From: a virus
Reading direction: 5' to 3' (one strand)
IMG/VR virus record: IMGVR_UViG_3300007760_000019
Location: 1-54,595 of that record
DNA: 54,595 nt
Shown: one piece after another, positions 29,679 through 38,284 of the stretch
How the letters are laid out: every line of letters starts with the position of its first letter
How positions within the stretch are numbered: the first letter of the stretch is position 1
Notes under the pieces: generated by a model
Database searches by the model: none
The model's input: only the letters and a program-made list of their open reading frames with translations
Told to the model about the DNA's origin: nothing
Made by a program: the position numbers and the translations under genes

Positions 29679-30956
29679 TCAGCCTGCCATTATCGCCATT
29701 CTTACATAAGTACGTAAGAGCGACTCATTTTTATCTGGTTTTGGTGCCGACATTCTTGAAGCCCGGCCTACAATCTGGTTATTCATAGCAAAAGTGCCTG
29801 TTAGCTTATATAGTACCCTACTGCCTGGTGGGTGTTCGAATACAACCCCTTCCATATCGGATGCAACATTCTCGATATCACCGAGTTTCCCTAGTTGCTT
29901 ATCCAATAATGCAGCAGCAGCCTCAGCATTTTCCTCTGGTACATTTTGAAGTGCAACGATAGCACTTTGAAGTTGCTCTTTCATCCTGGCAATCTCAGCA
30001 TCATGATCACTAACAAAAAATGATTCCAGACCTTTAAGCACTTCAATTGCAAAATCACTGATGGCCTTCTCTATAGGGCCTACTGCACGAGATATTGCGC
30101 CGTAGCGATTAGTTGTGGTAGCTATAGCACTAATAGACTTTCGAACGTCCTTAGGCACCATCTTCTTTAAAGCATTAACATTTTTGGCACCCTCTTTTCC
30201 GAGGATCGTCTTTAATACTTCTTCTTGTTGGTCAACGGGGATTGGTAAATCACCAACAGGGCCAGTCCTTAAACGTTCAGCAACATAATCACCAATAGTA
30301 GCATCATCACTCATTCCTGTTATGGAATCAAGCTCAGCAGCAAAATCACTATATGCAGACCCATCTGAAATGTCATTTAATTCCACTAGCTTTGGGCCGG
30401 ACATTTGCCAGCCCTCTTCATCCATTTCACCTTCGGCTGTCTCTACAGCAGAGACCAATGAAGAGAATGCACCACCGGATTCGATGGTCTTCTTACCTTC
30501 TTCATCGAATTGGTGCATGTTATGTAAGACAATCCAGTCACCACTGTACACGATAATGTTGGGATTCTTTGTATACATGATCTCGGCATTGATATAGTTC
30601 TGGCCATGATCACCAAAGATTTCTTGTAGCTGTTCAGGGCTAAGCTTGCCCATGGCTCGCTCTACAGCATGGAACCCATTCATAAATGCCTTAGCAACAT
30701 TAGGGTTCGGATGGGCAGCCCATTTGGAGGCATACTCATCAGGTGACATTCCGCCCTTTTTGATATCACCGTCGTTTCGCGCGGTGCGGATCTGGCCCAC
30801 ACTAGCATCCCATGTAAAGAATACATTTTGGCCGTCGACCTTTTCAATAACATCAATGTTAGCTGTTGCTACATCTGATAATATCGATTTGATCTCGCCA
30901 AACGTAAAATCTAAATTTTCATGAAGGTGACTTAAATGTCCTGCGACTCCGCCCAT
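29679..30956 (-). CDS. KxDG ligase-family nucleotidyltransferase with C-terminal tag
   Basis: A 425-residue protein with the covalent nucleotidyltransferase motifs: EKVDGQN (motif I, Lys39), NAEIMY (motif III Glu, E125), MEGVVFE (motif IV, 369-374) and YKLTG (motif V, Lys384). A helical insertion of about 200 residues separates motifs III and IV. This suggests an RNA or DNA ligase-like activity or a related nucleotidylation. It ends in NESLLRTYVRMAIMAG, a C-terminal copy of the virion tag. It is first behind the promoter at 30991-31022 and upstream of both tagged nucleases. Confidence 0.7.
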   Translation of the reverse strand: MGGVAGHLSHLHENLDFTFGEIKSILSDVATANIDVIEKVDGQNVFFTWDASVGQIRTARNDGDIKKGGMSPDEYASKWAAHPNPNVAKAFMNGFHAVERAMGKLSPEQLQEIFGDHGQNYINAEIMYTKNPNIIVYSGDWIVLHNMHQFDEEGKKTIESGGAFSSLVSAVETAEGEMDEEGWQMSGPKLVELNDISDGSAYSDFAAELDSITGMSDDATIGDYVAERLRTGPVGDLPIPVDQQEEVLKTILGKEGAKNVNALKKMVPKDVRKSISAIATTTNRYGAISRAVGPIEKAISDFAIEVLKGLESFFVSDHDAEIARMKEQLQSAIVALQNVPEENAEAAAALLDKQLGKLGDIENVASDMEGVVFEHPPGSRVLYKLTGTFAMNNQIVGRASRMSAPKPDKNESLLRTYVRMAIMAG

Positions 30957-30990
30957 CTGTTTTTACCTCTCTAAGATTCCTACCTTACTA

Positions 30991-31022
30991 ATTATATCGT
31001 AACAAGGGGGTATTTACAGGAA
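30991..31022 (-). promoter_or_regulatory. Phage promoter, TTCGTGTAAA-N16-TATAAT class (variant)
   Basis: The minus strand reads TTCCTGTAAA, 16 bases, then TATAAT. It has one mismatch in the upstream box. It would drive the ligase-like gene and the nuclease pair. Confidence 0.7.
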
Positions 31023-31027
31023 TGGGA

Positions 31028-31333
31028 CTAATCTTCTTCAGTTAACATTTCTTCCTGCTGCATCTTATCAAATTCTTTGAGTGCAGCACGTTTCTGGCGG
31101 CGTAATACATTCAATACACCATTATAATGACCGCGTGAATCTGACCTGCTTGGACATGTATCCCGAACCCATACTGCATCTGCTATACGAGCCCCAATAT
31201 CATCTACACAAGACTGGCAGCCGAACTGGACCATGTTTCCACCCAACGTTTTATATGATGCATCACCAGACATTTCACGGAGCATTTCCCTGACTAGCGT
31301 TTTTACATACAGCCTTTCGCTTAATTCACTCAT
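31028..31333 (-). CDS. Tag-bearing small protein
   Basis: A 101-residue product starting MSELSERLYVKTLVREMLRE and followed by MSGDAS, with the tag at residues 8-20. The C-terminus ends in EEMLTEED, a second MLTE processing-like site. The middle holds FGCQSCVDDIGARIADAVWV. No enzyme family seen. It overlaps its neighbour by one base (TAATG). Confidence 0.65.
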   Translation of the reverse strand: MSELSERLYVKTLVREMLREMSGDASYKTLGGNMVQFGCQSCVDDIGARIADAVWVRDTCPSRSDSRGHYNGVLNVLRRQKRAALKEFDKMQQEEMLTEED

Positions 31334-32043
31334 TATGCACCCCTCATTAATTTTCTAGCTCTTCTTAAAATGGCACCTTTATCGGCTGCCTCGCCGACAA
31401 CAATTGGCACATTTTCATTATCTGCATCGCCCTTAGGTACCTTAGCTTTTTCGGCAGGTGTGTCAGGTTTCTTTTCTTTTGACCCAGCCTTAGGCTCTTT
31501 ACCTTTCATGGTAATGCCAACCTCACCGGGAGAAGGTGACTCAGAACCAGAAACACCAGATGATACAATTTGTGATATCCCGCTTAGAAAAACAAACAAT
31601 GATTGTCGCTCGCCTGCAGATAGCTCTGCTATATACACATCAAGGTTCTTGCGGACCTTCTCATCCTTAAGAGATGAACCACTGCGTATCATATTAAGCT
31701 GATCAATAACGTCCCTCAGGCCTGCCCCCAGGACCTCCTTACTGGTCGGAACTTCAACATCCTTGGTTGACTTGTCTGCAGAACCTAATTTCGTAAGGTC
31801 TTTTCTAACAATTTTTCTTTTTTCAGTCCCAGTATCTTTATCATCCTTTCCAGTATCTTCTTCTTCGTCAACTTCATCCTTTTTATTTTCATCGGATGCA
31901 CGAAGGCCGGCCAGGTCCTTATCCTTCTTTGCTTGTTGATGCCGTTCACTTTCATAAACAGGTGGTAAGGCTTCCCTTACGCTCTCCTCAGCAACTCGCT
32001 CAAGAAACCTAGCTAGTGCGGATGATGTCTTGATGTCAGCCAT
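31333..32043 (-). CDS. Tag-bearing, charged head-core-like protein
   Basis: A 236-residue product starting MADIKTSSALARFLERVAEE then SVREALPP. The tag here is a looser form. It is followed by highly charged low-complexity sequence (DENKKDEVDEEEDTGKDDKD), a helical middle and a C-terminal ILRRARKLMRGA. The layout suggests a scaffold or core protein. Start chosen at the TAATG overlap with the upstream gene. Confidence 0.65.
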   Translation of the reverse strand: MADIKTSSALARFLERVAEESVREALPPVYESERHQQAKKDKDLAGLRASDENKKDEVDEEEDTGKDDKDTGTEKRKIVRKDLTKLGSADKSTKDVEVPTSKEVLGAGLRDVIDQLNMIRSGSSLKDEKVRKNLDVYIAELSAGERQSLFVFLSGISQIVSSGVSGSESPSPGEVGITMKGKEPKAGSKEKKPDTPAEKAKVPKGDADNENVPIVVGEAADKGAILRRARKLMRGA

Positions 32044-32252
32044 TATTCTTCCCACTTATTAATAGGGTGGAGAGGTATCATCCTGACCCTATTCTGTGGG
32101 CGCTCTCTATAAAGCTTGTTATACTCTAGGGCAGGGTTATCTTCATGGCTTTCAGCATATGCCTTCTGTTTTGCCTTTGCTTCCTGCTCACGCCTAACAA
32201 TGTCATCAATAAACTTGTCAAAATGCCCAGCTTGTTCGTTTTGATCACTCAT
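32043..32252 (-). CDS. Small conserved-type phage protein
   Basis: A 69-residue product, helical (FDKFIDDIVRREQEAKAKQK), then a tail NPALEYNKLYRERPQNRVRM. The 'NP-EYNKLYRE-PQNRVR' pattern seems familiar from other phage genomes but has no known function. Confidence 0.65.
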   Translation of the reverse strand: MSDQNEQAGHFDKFIDDIVRREQEAKAKQKAYAESHEDNPALEYNKLYRERPQNRVRMIPLHPINKWEE

Positions 32253-32274
32253 TGTAATGTCTCCTTAAAGGTAA

Positions 32275-32700
32275 TTATTTCGCCCATGCGCCAAAAGTCA
32301 GAGTAACAACAGAATTCGCAGACTCCTGCCACTGGATTAAAACATCAACATTCGCAGTTGGTGTAACATCAGCTTTCATAAGCTCCTTGTCGTCGCTAGC
32401 AGTATATACCCTATATGATTCCAGGGGTGACACATTCAAAAGCTTACAGGCATCCACTGAGGGTGTTGAAAAGGTATACGATGACTTGCCATCTTCAATA
32501 GTTGCCGCAAAGCATAGTAGCGTCCCAGTAATAGTGTAGTCACTAAAAACAAATTCACATGATGGATCTAATCTAATATCATCATCTAGCTTCGGGTAAA
32601 ATTCACTAAGGTCAACCCTACTCTCTAGCTCATCACTCATAATCACGTTATCTGGATTTCCCATTATTCTGTTCCACTCGTTATCTATATTCGCCACCAC
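32275..32700 (-). CDS. Hypothetical protein
   Basis: A 141-residue beta-rich protein (CEFVFSDYTITGTLLCFAAT, NVDVLIQWQESANSVVTLTF). The start is GTG with AGGAG close upstream, overlapping the end of the pterin-dehydratase-like gene by 20 bases. No family recognised. Confidence 0.6.
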   Translation of the reverse strand: MVANIDNEWNRIMGNPDNVIMSDELESRVDLSEFYPKLDDDIRLDPSCEFVFSDYTITGTLLCFAATIEDGKSSYTFSTPSVDACKLLNVSPLESYRVYTASDDKELMKADVTPTANVDVLIQWQESANSVVTLTFGAWAK

Positions 32701-33094
32701 TGGCTCCTTCTTCTTCCATAGAAAAATATCTCACATCTTGTAAGATGTTATCAACCACCTGTGCATACTCTTTATCCACCTCGGTTACATCGTTCACATC
32801 ATGAGTATATACTTCTATTATCACCTTTCGATGATCAATTGTAATCTTTCCATGATGCTGAGAGTCTTCTTGATACAATAAAACTTCATTTAGAAAAGAG
32901 AATAGTTCACCAGATGAGGTAAATTCAAACGTTCGCATTAGCCTATTAGGGTCTGATACTACTTCCCATGTATCGGTCTGCACTGGGCACACTGGTAACT
33001 TTCTCGATGATACAAAAGATTCATCAAGCAATTGCTTCGGTCCTGGTGAATTGGTAAAATAATCACTCATTACGTCTAATATGCTACCTGACAT
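32681..33094 (-). CDS. Pterin-4a-carbinolamine dehydratase-like protein
   Basis: A 137-residue product whose residues 43-115 match the PCD/DCoH fold: TWEVVSDPNRLMRTFEF, ELFSFLNEVLLYQED and the catalytic His pair QHHGKITI (80-81). A third His lies in VYTHDVNDVTEVDKEYA (98). The bacterial enzyme recycles tetrahydrobiopterin cofactors. In phages the role is unclear, since no pterin-dependent hydroxylase is present, so it may be a binding-fold reuse. Confidence 0.7.
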   Translation of the reverse strand: MSGSILDVMSDYFTNSPGPKQLLDESFVSSRKLPVCPVQTDTWEVVSDPNRLMRTFEFTSSGELFSFLNEVLLYQEDSQHHGKITIDHRKVIIEVYTHDVNDVTEVDKEYAQVVDNILQDVRYFSMEEEGASGGEYR

Positions 33095-33099
33095 CTGCT

Positions 33100-34365
33100 T
33101 TACTCCATGGCTTTTTCATGGGCATCCCAGTCAATCTTTGGATCATCTTCTTTTTGCCCTGCTTGAAACTTTGCAGTTGATGTTAATGCTTGCTCTAATG
33201 CCTTTTGCCGGCGACCTTTACTCTGCTTGCCCCATTTATCTTTTGCAACATCCAGAATGTCAACATCAAGCTTCGCTAATTTAGAGAGCTTAGGCATTTC
33301 CGCATTTGCGAGCCTGGCTAGTGCCGTAGCTGTTTTATCTGGGTCGTCATCTGTAACTTCACCCTTCTCAATAAGTTCTTTATAATCCTTATTAATCTTT
33401 TTTGCTAGCTTCTCTTGACTACGAGGCGTTTCACCTAAGGCTTGATTTAAGACAGTTTGGCGTGATCTCTGAGGTAGGTTCATTTTATCAATTTCTGTGC
33501 TAATGGCATCAACTGATCTTTTCTTAATAACCCTCATTGCCGGCCTCAAAATATGTGCCGTAAAGAAAAACCTATATGAATCTAACTTCTTAACAGCATC
33601 TGGGGATTGCTGGAGTTCTACAGCATCTTCTTCGTCTATATAATCACCAGCGAGCATTCCATCAATGAACTCAGCTGCTGCAAAGTCTCGTAACTCTTCT
33701 ACATCGTTATGAGGTACGTCATCAATCATATATCTCATCTGTGCTAGCCATCGTTCGCTTGCTTGACGCATTTGTGTAATGGAGCCTGTCCCTTCCTGAT
33801 CTGCAAGGTCCTCAAGGCTCATTCCATCAGGGGTATTATCGATAGGTTCAACTTCGTCCTCACCCGGATCCCAATCATGTACCGATAACTCTTCTTCAGC
33901 ATATCTTGGAACGTCCCAATTAGACATTGCCTCAATCATTGTCCGCACTTGTCGGCGAACACTTTCTTCAGTTACTTCTTCCTCAGATGGCTCTTTATTT
34001 TCAGGATGATTATGTTCCCCCATTGCATCATCATATAATCTAAGCATATCCCTATAAAATGCCGCAACTTGATCGCCAGGTATCATTCTTGCAATCTGGT
34101 CGGCGGCCCGGGCAAGTTCTTTTGGATTTTCTGGAATAAAATCCTCATCTTCAATAGGCGGCCTATCATCTGCTAGTTGTGTAGCCATCATTTCAGTTGG
34201 CTCAATAGGCACCTCACTCGGAACAGTTGATTCCGTCTCGGGTGTTTCGTTATCTGCCGAATCTGGGCCGGGTTGATCATACATCCCATACCTTATATTT
34301 TCACGTTCAAAAAGAACACCATTCAAAAACTTTCTTAGCGCTGTACGCTTAACTGAAACACTCAT
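33100..34365 (-). CDS. Large acidic tag-bearing virion-core-like protein
   Basis: A 421-residue product beginning MSVSVKRTALRKFLNGVLFE then REN: the tag plus cut site GVLFE-R (16-20). A second tag-like element, EESVRRQVRTMIEAM, occurs near residue 130. It has long acidic helices and a basic C-terminal third. This matches a scaffold/core protein with several processing sites. No enzyme motif. Confidence 0.65.
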   Translation of the reverse strand: MSVSVKRTALRKFLNGVLFERENIRYGMYDQPGPDSADNETPETESTVPSEVPIEPTEMMATQLADDRPPIEDEDFIPENPKELARAADQIARMIPGDQVAAFYRDMLRLYDDAMGEHNHPENKEPSEEEVTEESVRRQVRTMIEAMSNWDVPRYAEEELSVHDWDPGEDEVEPIDNTPDGMSLEDLADQEGTGSITQMRQASERWLAQMRYMIDDVPHNDVEELRDFAAAEFIDGMLAGDYIDEEDAVELQQSPDAVKKLDSYRFFFTAHILRPAMRVIKKRSVDAISTEIDKMNLPQRSRQTVLNQALGETPRSQEKLAKKINKDYKELIEKGEVTDDDPDKTATALARLANAEMPKLSKLAKLDVDILDVAKDKWGKQSKGRRQKALEQALTSTAKFQAGQKEDDPKIDWDAHEKAME

Positions 34366-34382
34366 ATTAAAACTCCAAACAA

Positions 34383-34414
34383 ATTATAACTGGATACTCC
34401 AGCACTTAAACACC
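34383..34414 (-). promoter_or_regulatory. Possible promoter with perfect TATAAT
   Basis: The minus strand has TATAAT at 34388-34383 with GGTGTTTAA about 17 bases upstream, a partial match to CGTGTAAA. It would serve the 33100-34365 gene. It overlaps the end of the upstream gene. Confidence 0.4.
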
Positions 34415-35116
34415 GCCCAATAATATTTTCATATGGGCCTTTTCACACCCGCCTATACCACGGCAATACCAACCTTCATGATCTGGACCATATCGGTTTG
34501 CATATTTTTCTTCTGGGTGCCTACCAACCCAATCCACCTTCTTGCCAGTTAGGGCTTCAACTTCTTCCTTGCTGGTTACTGCCGGTACACCATAGCGTGT
34601 TATCATAACATGTGCTATCTTTCCAGACATCTCGGCGATGTCACCACTCTTAAGACCTTCGGCAGTCTTATCCAGGTACATTTTAATTGCAGCTTCACTA
34701 CCATCATGGCCAACTATCCCCATCTTCATCCTTCCGCCGCGCATCTTCCCTCCGCGGAAATAATCAGGCTCAGGATCACCATCAATCTCAGCAGCCTTCA
34801 TAACTGTGTATCCGGCTGGAAGGTCGGATGGGCTCTGGACCTTTATGTTACCAAATTTCCCATCACCTAGCGGGACTTCACCATAAGCATTTTGGATTAG
34901 ATCAAATATTTCATCATCTAAATCACGTTCCTCAGGACAGGGAGGTTCTACACAATCTTCATCATCGAAATCCTCAGGAAAAATTGGAATAGCCTTCCCT
35001 ATTGGTGCATTAAAATCTGCCCATTTTTTTTCTATCAGCATACGTGCACGGTGTGCCTCAAGCTCTTCTTGAATAATGCGTCTTAACTTAGACTCTGAAA
35101 TTGATTTACGTTTCAT
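34406..35116 (-). CDS. Tag-bearing protein of unknown fold
   Basis: A 236-residue product beginning MKRKSISESKLRRIIQEELE then AHRARMLIEKK: a near-perfect tag (9-19) and processing site RMLIE-K (25-29). The body has acidic N-terminal and basic middle parts (YFRGGKMRGGRMKMGIVGHD) and ends with WVGRHPEEKYANRYG. No family recognised. Confidence 0.65.
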   Translation of the reverse strand: MKRKSISESKLRRIIQEELEAHRARMLIEKKWADFNAPIGKAIPIFPEDFDDEDCVEPPCPEERDLDDEIFDLIQNAYGEVPLGDGKFGNIKVQSPSDLPAGYTVMKAAEIDGDPEPDYFRGGKMRGGRMKMGIVGHDGSEAAIKMYLDKTAEGLKSGDIAEMSGKIAHVMITRYGVPAVTSKEEVEALTGKKVDWVGRHPEEKYANRYGPDHEGWYCRGIGGCEKAHMKILLGGV

Positions 35117-35122
35117 GTCACC

Positions 35123-35707
35123 TTACCTTGTTTCACTTAGGCCGTAGTTCAAACCTATCGCTAGCGCGCTGGTTGCAACAATTGAGATGGTCGCGACGAA
35201 TGCAGGGTGCTCATACCACCTTCGCTTAGCTGCCTCAAGTGCAATATCTCGTTGTGCAGTAACCTCTGCTATTCTTAGTGCATCTAATTGTTGCCTTGTA
35301 CGAGCTTGATCCTCAAGCATCCTCATTGACAATACATCAGCGTTCCTAACCCTTCCCATAGCATAATCTAGCTCATAATCAAAACGACTTTGGACAAATG
35401 ATTGCCATGCTAGAAAACTGGCTGCTGCTTCTTTATTTAAGAATATGCCTTCGCCCAATGTGGGATATGCACCGGCAGGGATAGGGGTTACCGTACAACC
35501 TGCACATGTTGATGCATTTAGAGTAAAGTCAGGAAGATCTAATTGTAACTTAAGATCCGCCAGCGGAATCAATGTACTTTCATAAGTTAGCGTGGGGGCG
35601 CCAGGTGATTCTGGTTCCTCAGCATATACTGTAGAGGGCACAACAATCAGCATCATAAAACATAATGTGATATATGAAACTGCTTTTTTTCCCCATGATC
35701 TCTTCAT
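35123..35707 (-). CDS. Exported protein with C-terminal membrane helix
   Basis: A 194-residue product with a signal peptide (VSYITLCFMMLIVVPSTVYA), a beta-type region holding CAGCTVTP and a long coiled coil (MLEDQARTRQQLDALRIAEV). A C-terminal hydrophobic helix follows (FVATISIVATSALAIGLNYG). It would sit in the periplasm and be anchored in a membrane. The layout, near holin- and spanin-like genes, could suit lysis or envelope crossing. No homologue named. Confidence 0.65.
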   Translation of the reverse strand: MKRSWGKKAVSYITLCFMMLIVVPSTVYAEEPESPGAPTLTYESTLIPLADLKLQLDLPDFTLNASTCAGCTVTPIPAGAYPTLGEGIFLNKEAAASFLAWQSFVQSRFDYELDYAMGRVRNADVLSMRMLEDQARTRQQLDALRIAEVTAQRDIALEAAKRRWYEHPAFVATISIVATSALAIGLNYGLSETR

Positions 35708-35721
35708 TATCCCCTACCACA

Positions 35722-36681
35722 TCACTTGATTAGTCCAGCTAATCGTTGCCAGTTCTCTATAATCACATCATCATTAGACCGATATGATTCTTCCGTTTTT
35801 TCTTCTTTGGCATAAGGCTCATTAAGGTCAACTTTTCCTTGTTGAAGTAACTCAATTGCCTGCTGCAGGTGACCTTTGCCCTTACTAATTACAGGCATAT
35901 CAGGTCTCTCTGGGAACCCGCCAGGGACTGATAACGTTAGTTGAGATACGTTTTCGCCCATTTTCTTTGCTGCTGCAGAAACGGCAGCATCACCCTCTTC
36001 ATCGGTCCATTCTTCACATGCTGCTTGACACTGATCAGCATCGGCGCCCCAAAAGCCGGCTTTGACTAAAGCCTGAAGCTGTTCTAAGATTCCAGCCTCA
36101 TTGAACTGGTCAAATCCTCCACTGCCTTCTTTACCTGAGGTTATGCCCAGTTTCACAGTAATCATATTTAAGGCTGCAATCATCTCTTTAGCAGGAAAAT
36201 CGACAATATAGCCCCCTACTGAGGCTGATGGGTCTATCATACCAGTTGCTATCCACCGGTGGTGGCCATCCATGATGTGGCCGTCGTTAGTAATAATAGC
36301 ACCTAAGTCACCACCTGGGCCTGTTGGAAATGGTTTAACCTTTAGAATTGCACAGATTGCAAATTGGCATGCCTTTTCAATGTTCATTGATGACTGAGAA
36401 GGCTTTAGGTTACTTACAGCAATGTCCCCTGCCTTTGCACCCACCTTATCATCATCTGCATCACCGTCGTCGTCGCCACCAGTTGCCAAAAGTTCTGCCT
36501 CATCACCAGCTTTAGTAGCTGCCTTGCTAAGAGGCATTGGAAAGCGATCCGAGTCAACCTTGGTTGGATCTGCATCCTCAAAAAGAACGTCTGCTAGACT
36601 AGGTTTACGCTTTCGTTTGCTCACTTTATTTTGAAGCACTTCCCGAATCGCCTTACGCAATTGTGTTTCATTCTTAATCAT
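35722..36681 (-). CDS. Tag-bearing ParB/sulfiredoxin-like protein
   Basis: A 319-residue product starting MIKNETQLRKAIREVLQNK, with a probable processing site DVLFE-D (31-35). Residues about 85-170 match the ParB-like nuclease/sulfiredoxin fold: DIAVSNLKPSQ, then DGHIMDGHHRWIA (DGHHRW at 138-143), the nucleotide-binding signature. Members of this fold bind CTP or ATP and some cut DNA. Its tag suggests delivery with the phage DNA. Activity is not established. Confidence 0.7.
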   Translation of the reverse strand: MIKNETQLRKAIREVLQNKVSKRKRKPSLADVLFEDADPTKVDSDRFPMPLSKAATKAGDEAELLATGGDDDGDADDDKVGAKAGDIAVSNLKPSQSSMNIEKACQFAICAILKVKPFPTGPGGDLGAIITNDGHIMDGHHRWIATGMIDPSASVGGYIVDFPAKEMIAALNMITVKLGITSGKEGSGGFDQFNEAGILEQLQALVKAGFWGADADQCQAACEEWTDEEGDAAVSAAAKKMGENVSQLTLSVPGGFPERPDMPVISKGKGHLQQAIELLQQGKVDLNEPYAKEEKTEESYRSNDDVIIENWQRLAGLIK

Positions 36682-36748
36682 GATACATAATCTCCTTGAT
36701 TTCTATTCATAAATATCATATCATACCTCAAACAGTTAATAAATATCA

Positions 36749-37141
36749 TCAACTAGGGGGTGGTGTTACCTCTGCCCCAAGGGCCCTGGCTATATCCTCA
36801 GCCAGCTCCTCTATGGATTTCTCGTTATTCTCTTTAATAGCTTTTTCCATTGCTTTCTTAGTTTCGGATCGGTGGAGGTTATATTTTTCCTGAAGCTCTG
36901 CTTCAAGTTTATGATAATCTGCCGTTCGTTTGATCTCATTTTCACGGGCTTGTCTCAATACTTCCTGCTCACCCTTAAATCGCTCATCGCTAGCGCCTAT
37001 CATCTTTTTAGCTAATTCAACCCCATCTTTTCTTGTAAGAACCAGTATAACACCAAATAATCCTAATACTACAAGCCACCCATATTTCTTAAACCAAAGC
37101 CATGTCTTTTTAGCTCCGTATTTGAAAGTAAGCCATGTCAT
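36749..37141 (-). CDS. i-spanin-like membrane coiled-coil protein
   Basis: A 130-residue protein with an N-terminal membrane helix (YGWLVVLGLFGVILVL) and then about 80 residues of charged coiled coil reaching into the periplasm (EQEVLRQARENEIKRTADYH), ending TPPPS. This layout matches inner-membrane spanins (Rz-like) but is not proof. It shares a base with the holin-like gene upstream, consistent with a lysis pair. Confidence 0.6.
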   Translation of the reverse strand: MTWLTFKYGAKKTWLWFKKYGWLVVLGLFGVILVLTRKDGVELAKKMIGASDERFKGEQEVLRQARENEIKRTADYHKLEAELQEKYNLHRSETKKAMEKAIKENNEKSIEELAEDIARALGAEVTPPPS

Positions 37142-37545
37142 TATGCGCCCTCTTCTTCCTCTTCACTTGGTGGGGGTACAGCAATCGAAGGATCATCTGG
37201 TAATGCAGGGTCAGAAGTAGGCTGATTTGATGGTTTTTTAACTGCCGATAGGTATCCTGACAGCGATGCGCCGGCGCCTTTGTTGGCAGTCATTAATGCA
37301 ACAATATCCTGTGCGGATTGTGCTCCTATGAAAACTAGTAAAATTAATGTTAGATTATTCTCTGTTAAGATCTGAGGAATTGTTATTGATCCCTTAGAAA
37401 TTAATGCCACAGCCCATGGTGTAAGAAAAATTGCCAAAGCAACTAATGTAACCATTAACTTTCTAGAAACAACCTTTTGTAATATTCGGTCAACTACATT
37501 ATTTCTAGAAAAAATTCCCGGAGTCTTCTCTTTATCATCAGCCAT
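37141..37545 (-). CDS. Holin-like two-helix membrane protein
   Basis: A 134-residue protein starting MADDKEKTPG with two hydrophobic helices (KLMVTLVALAIFLTPWAVAL, LTLILLVFIGAQSAQDIVAL) and a Pro/Glu-rich tail ending SEEEEEGA. GGGAG precedes the chosen start. Two helices, small size and pairing with a spanin-like gene suggest a holin, although the tail is longer than usual. Confidence 0.55.
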   Translation of the reverse strand: MADDKEKTPGIFSRNNVVDRILQKVVSRKLMVTLVALAIFLTPWAVALISKGSITIPQILTENNLTLILLVFIGAQSAQDIVALMTANKGAGASLSGYLSAVKKPSNQPTSDPALPDDPSIAVPPPSEEEEEGA

Positions 37546-37636
37546 TACCATACTCCCTAAACGTAAAAAACACGTATCTTTCAACACATAAGTATTGCAA
37601 ACACGTGCTTTCGTATTAAGGAAGAGAAGAAATGTG

Positions 37637-37987
37637 CTAGTTTAACCAGCCACCGCCATTGCCACCGTTGCCATCGTCGTCATCATCGTCATTACCATCC
37701 CAAGAGTTAAGGCCCCATTTTGCAAATGGGTCTTGGGAAAAATGACCAACTACACTTTGTAAGCTCTCATATATCGTAGCCATATCTGTAGCTAGCGCAT
37801 TATTGGCCTGGGCAATATATTGAACTATTAATTGTGTCTCCTGTAGCCGGCTCTCAAGCTCTAAGACAACCTTATTTAGTTCTGTAACTGATTTTTCTAA
37901 GGTCTCAATTTTCTTAGCTTGAGCCTTTATCGTGCGGGTGCCACCCTTACTATCTGTAGAGTCACCAAATAATCCAAAAAATGCCAT
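37637..37987 (-). CDS. Coiled-coil protein with Asp/Gly tail
   Basis: A 116-residue product: MAFFGLFGDSTDSK, a central coiled coil (KKIETLEKSVTELNKVVLEL) and an Asp/Gly-rich tail (DDDDDDGNGGNGGG). It could oligomerise. No family recognised. Confidence 0.6.
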   Translation of the reverse strand: MAFFGLFGDSTDSKGGTRTIKAQAKKIETLEKSVTELNKVVLELESRLQETQLIVQYIAQANNALATDMATIYESLQSVVGHFSQDPFAKWGLNSWDGNDDDDDDGNGGNGGGWLN

Positions 37988-37990
37988 CTG

Positions 37991-38284
37991 CTAATCCTCC
38001 TGGCCCTTGAGCGGATTCTCTCCCTCTATTGCTCTAAAAATTGACTCAGCATCTGTCTCAGAAAATCCCTCAATAGTCTTGGTTCGCTTACACTCAGCTA
38101 ATGTCTCAAGTAGGTCTACCATATAGGGTTGAGCCTCTACTATTTGCCTTGCTGTAGCTTCGAATATTTCCTGCATTGAAAGATGATGCTTAAATGCCAC
38201 CATCCGAAGTGCTGCATGGGTTTCTCTAGTTAAATTTATATGTACAGATTTACGAGTCTCAAAATCTACATAAGAACTAGGCAT
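37991..38284 (-). CDS. Ribbon-helix-helix-like protein
   Basis: A 97-residue product. The strand SVHINLTRETHAALRMVAFK followed by HHLSMQEIFEATARQIV gives a beta-helix-helix order typical of Arc/CopG DNA-binding dimers. It could regulate nearby late genes. It overlaps the tagged gene upstream by one base. Confidence 0.65.
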   Translation of the reverse strand: MPSSYVDFETRKSVHINLTRETHAALRMVAFKHHLSMQEIFEATARQIVEAQPYMVDLLETLAECKRTKTIEGFSETDAESIFRAIEGENPLKGQED

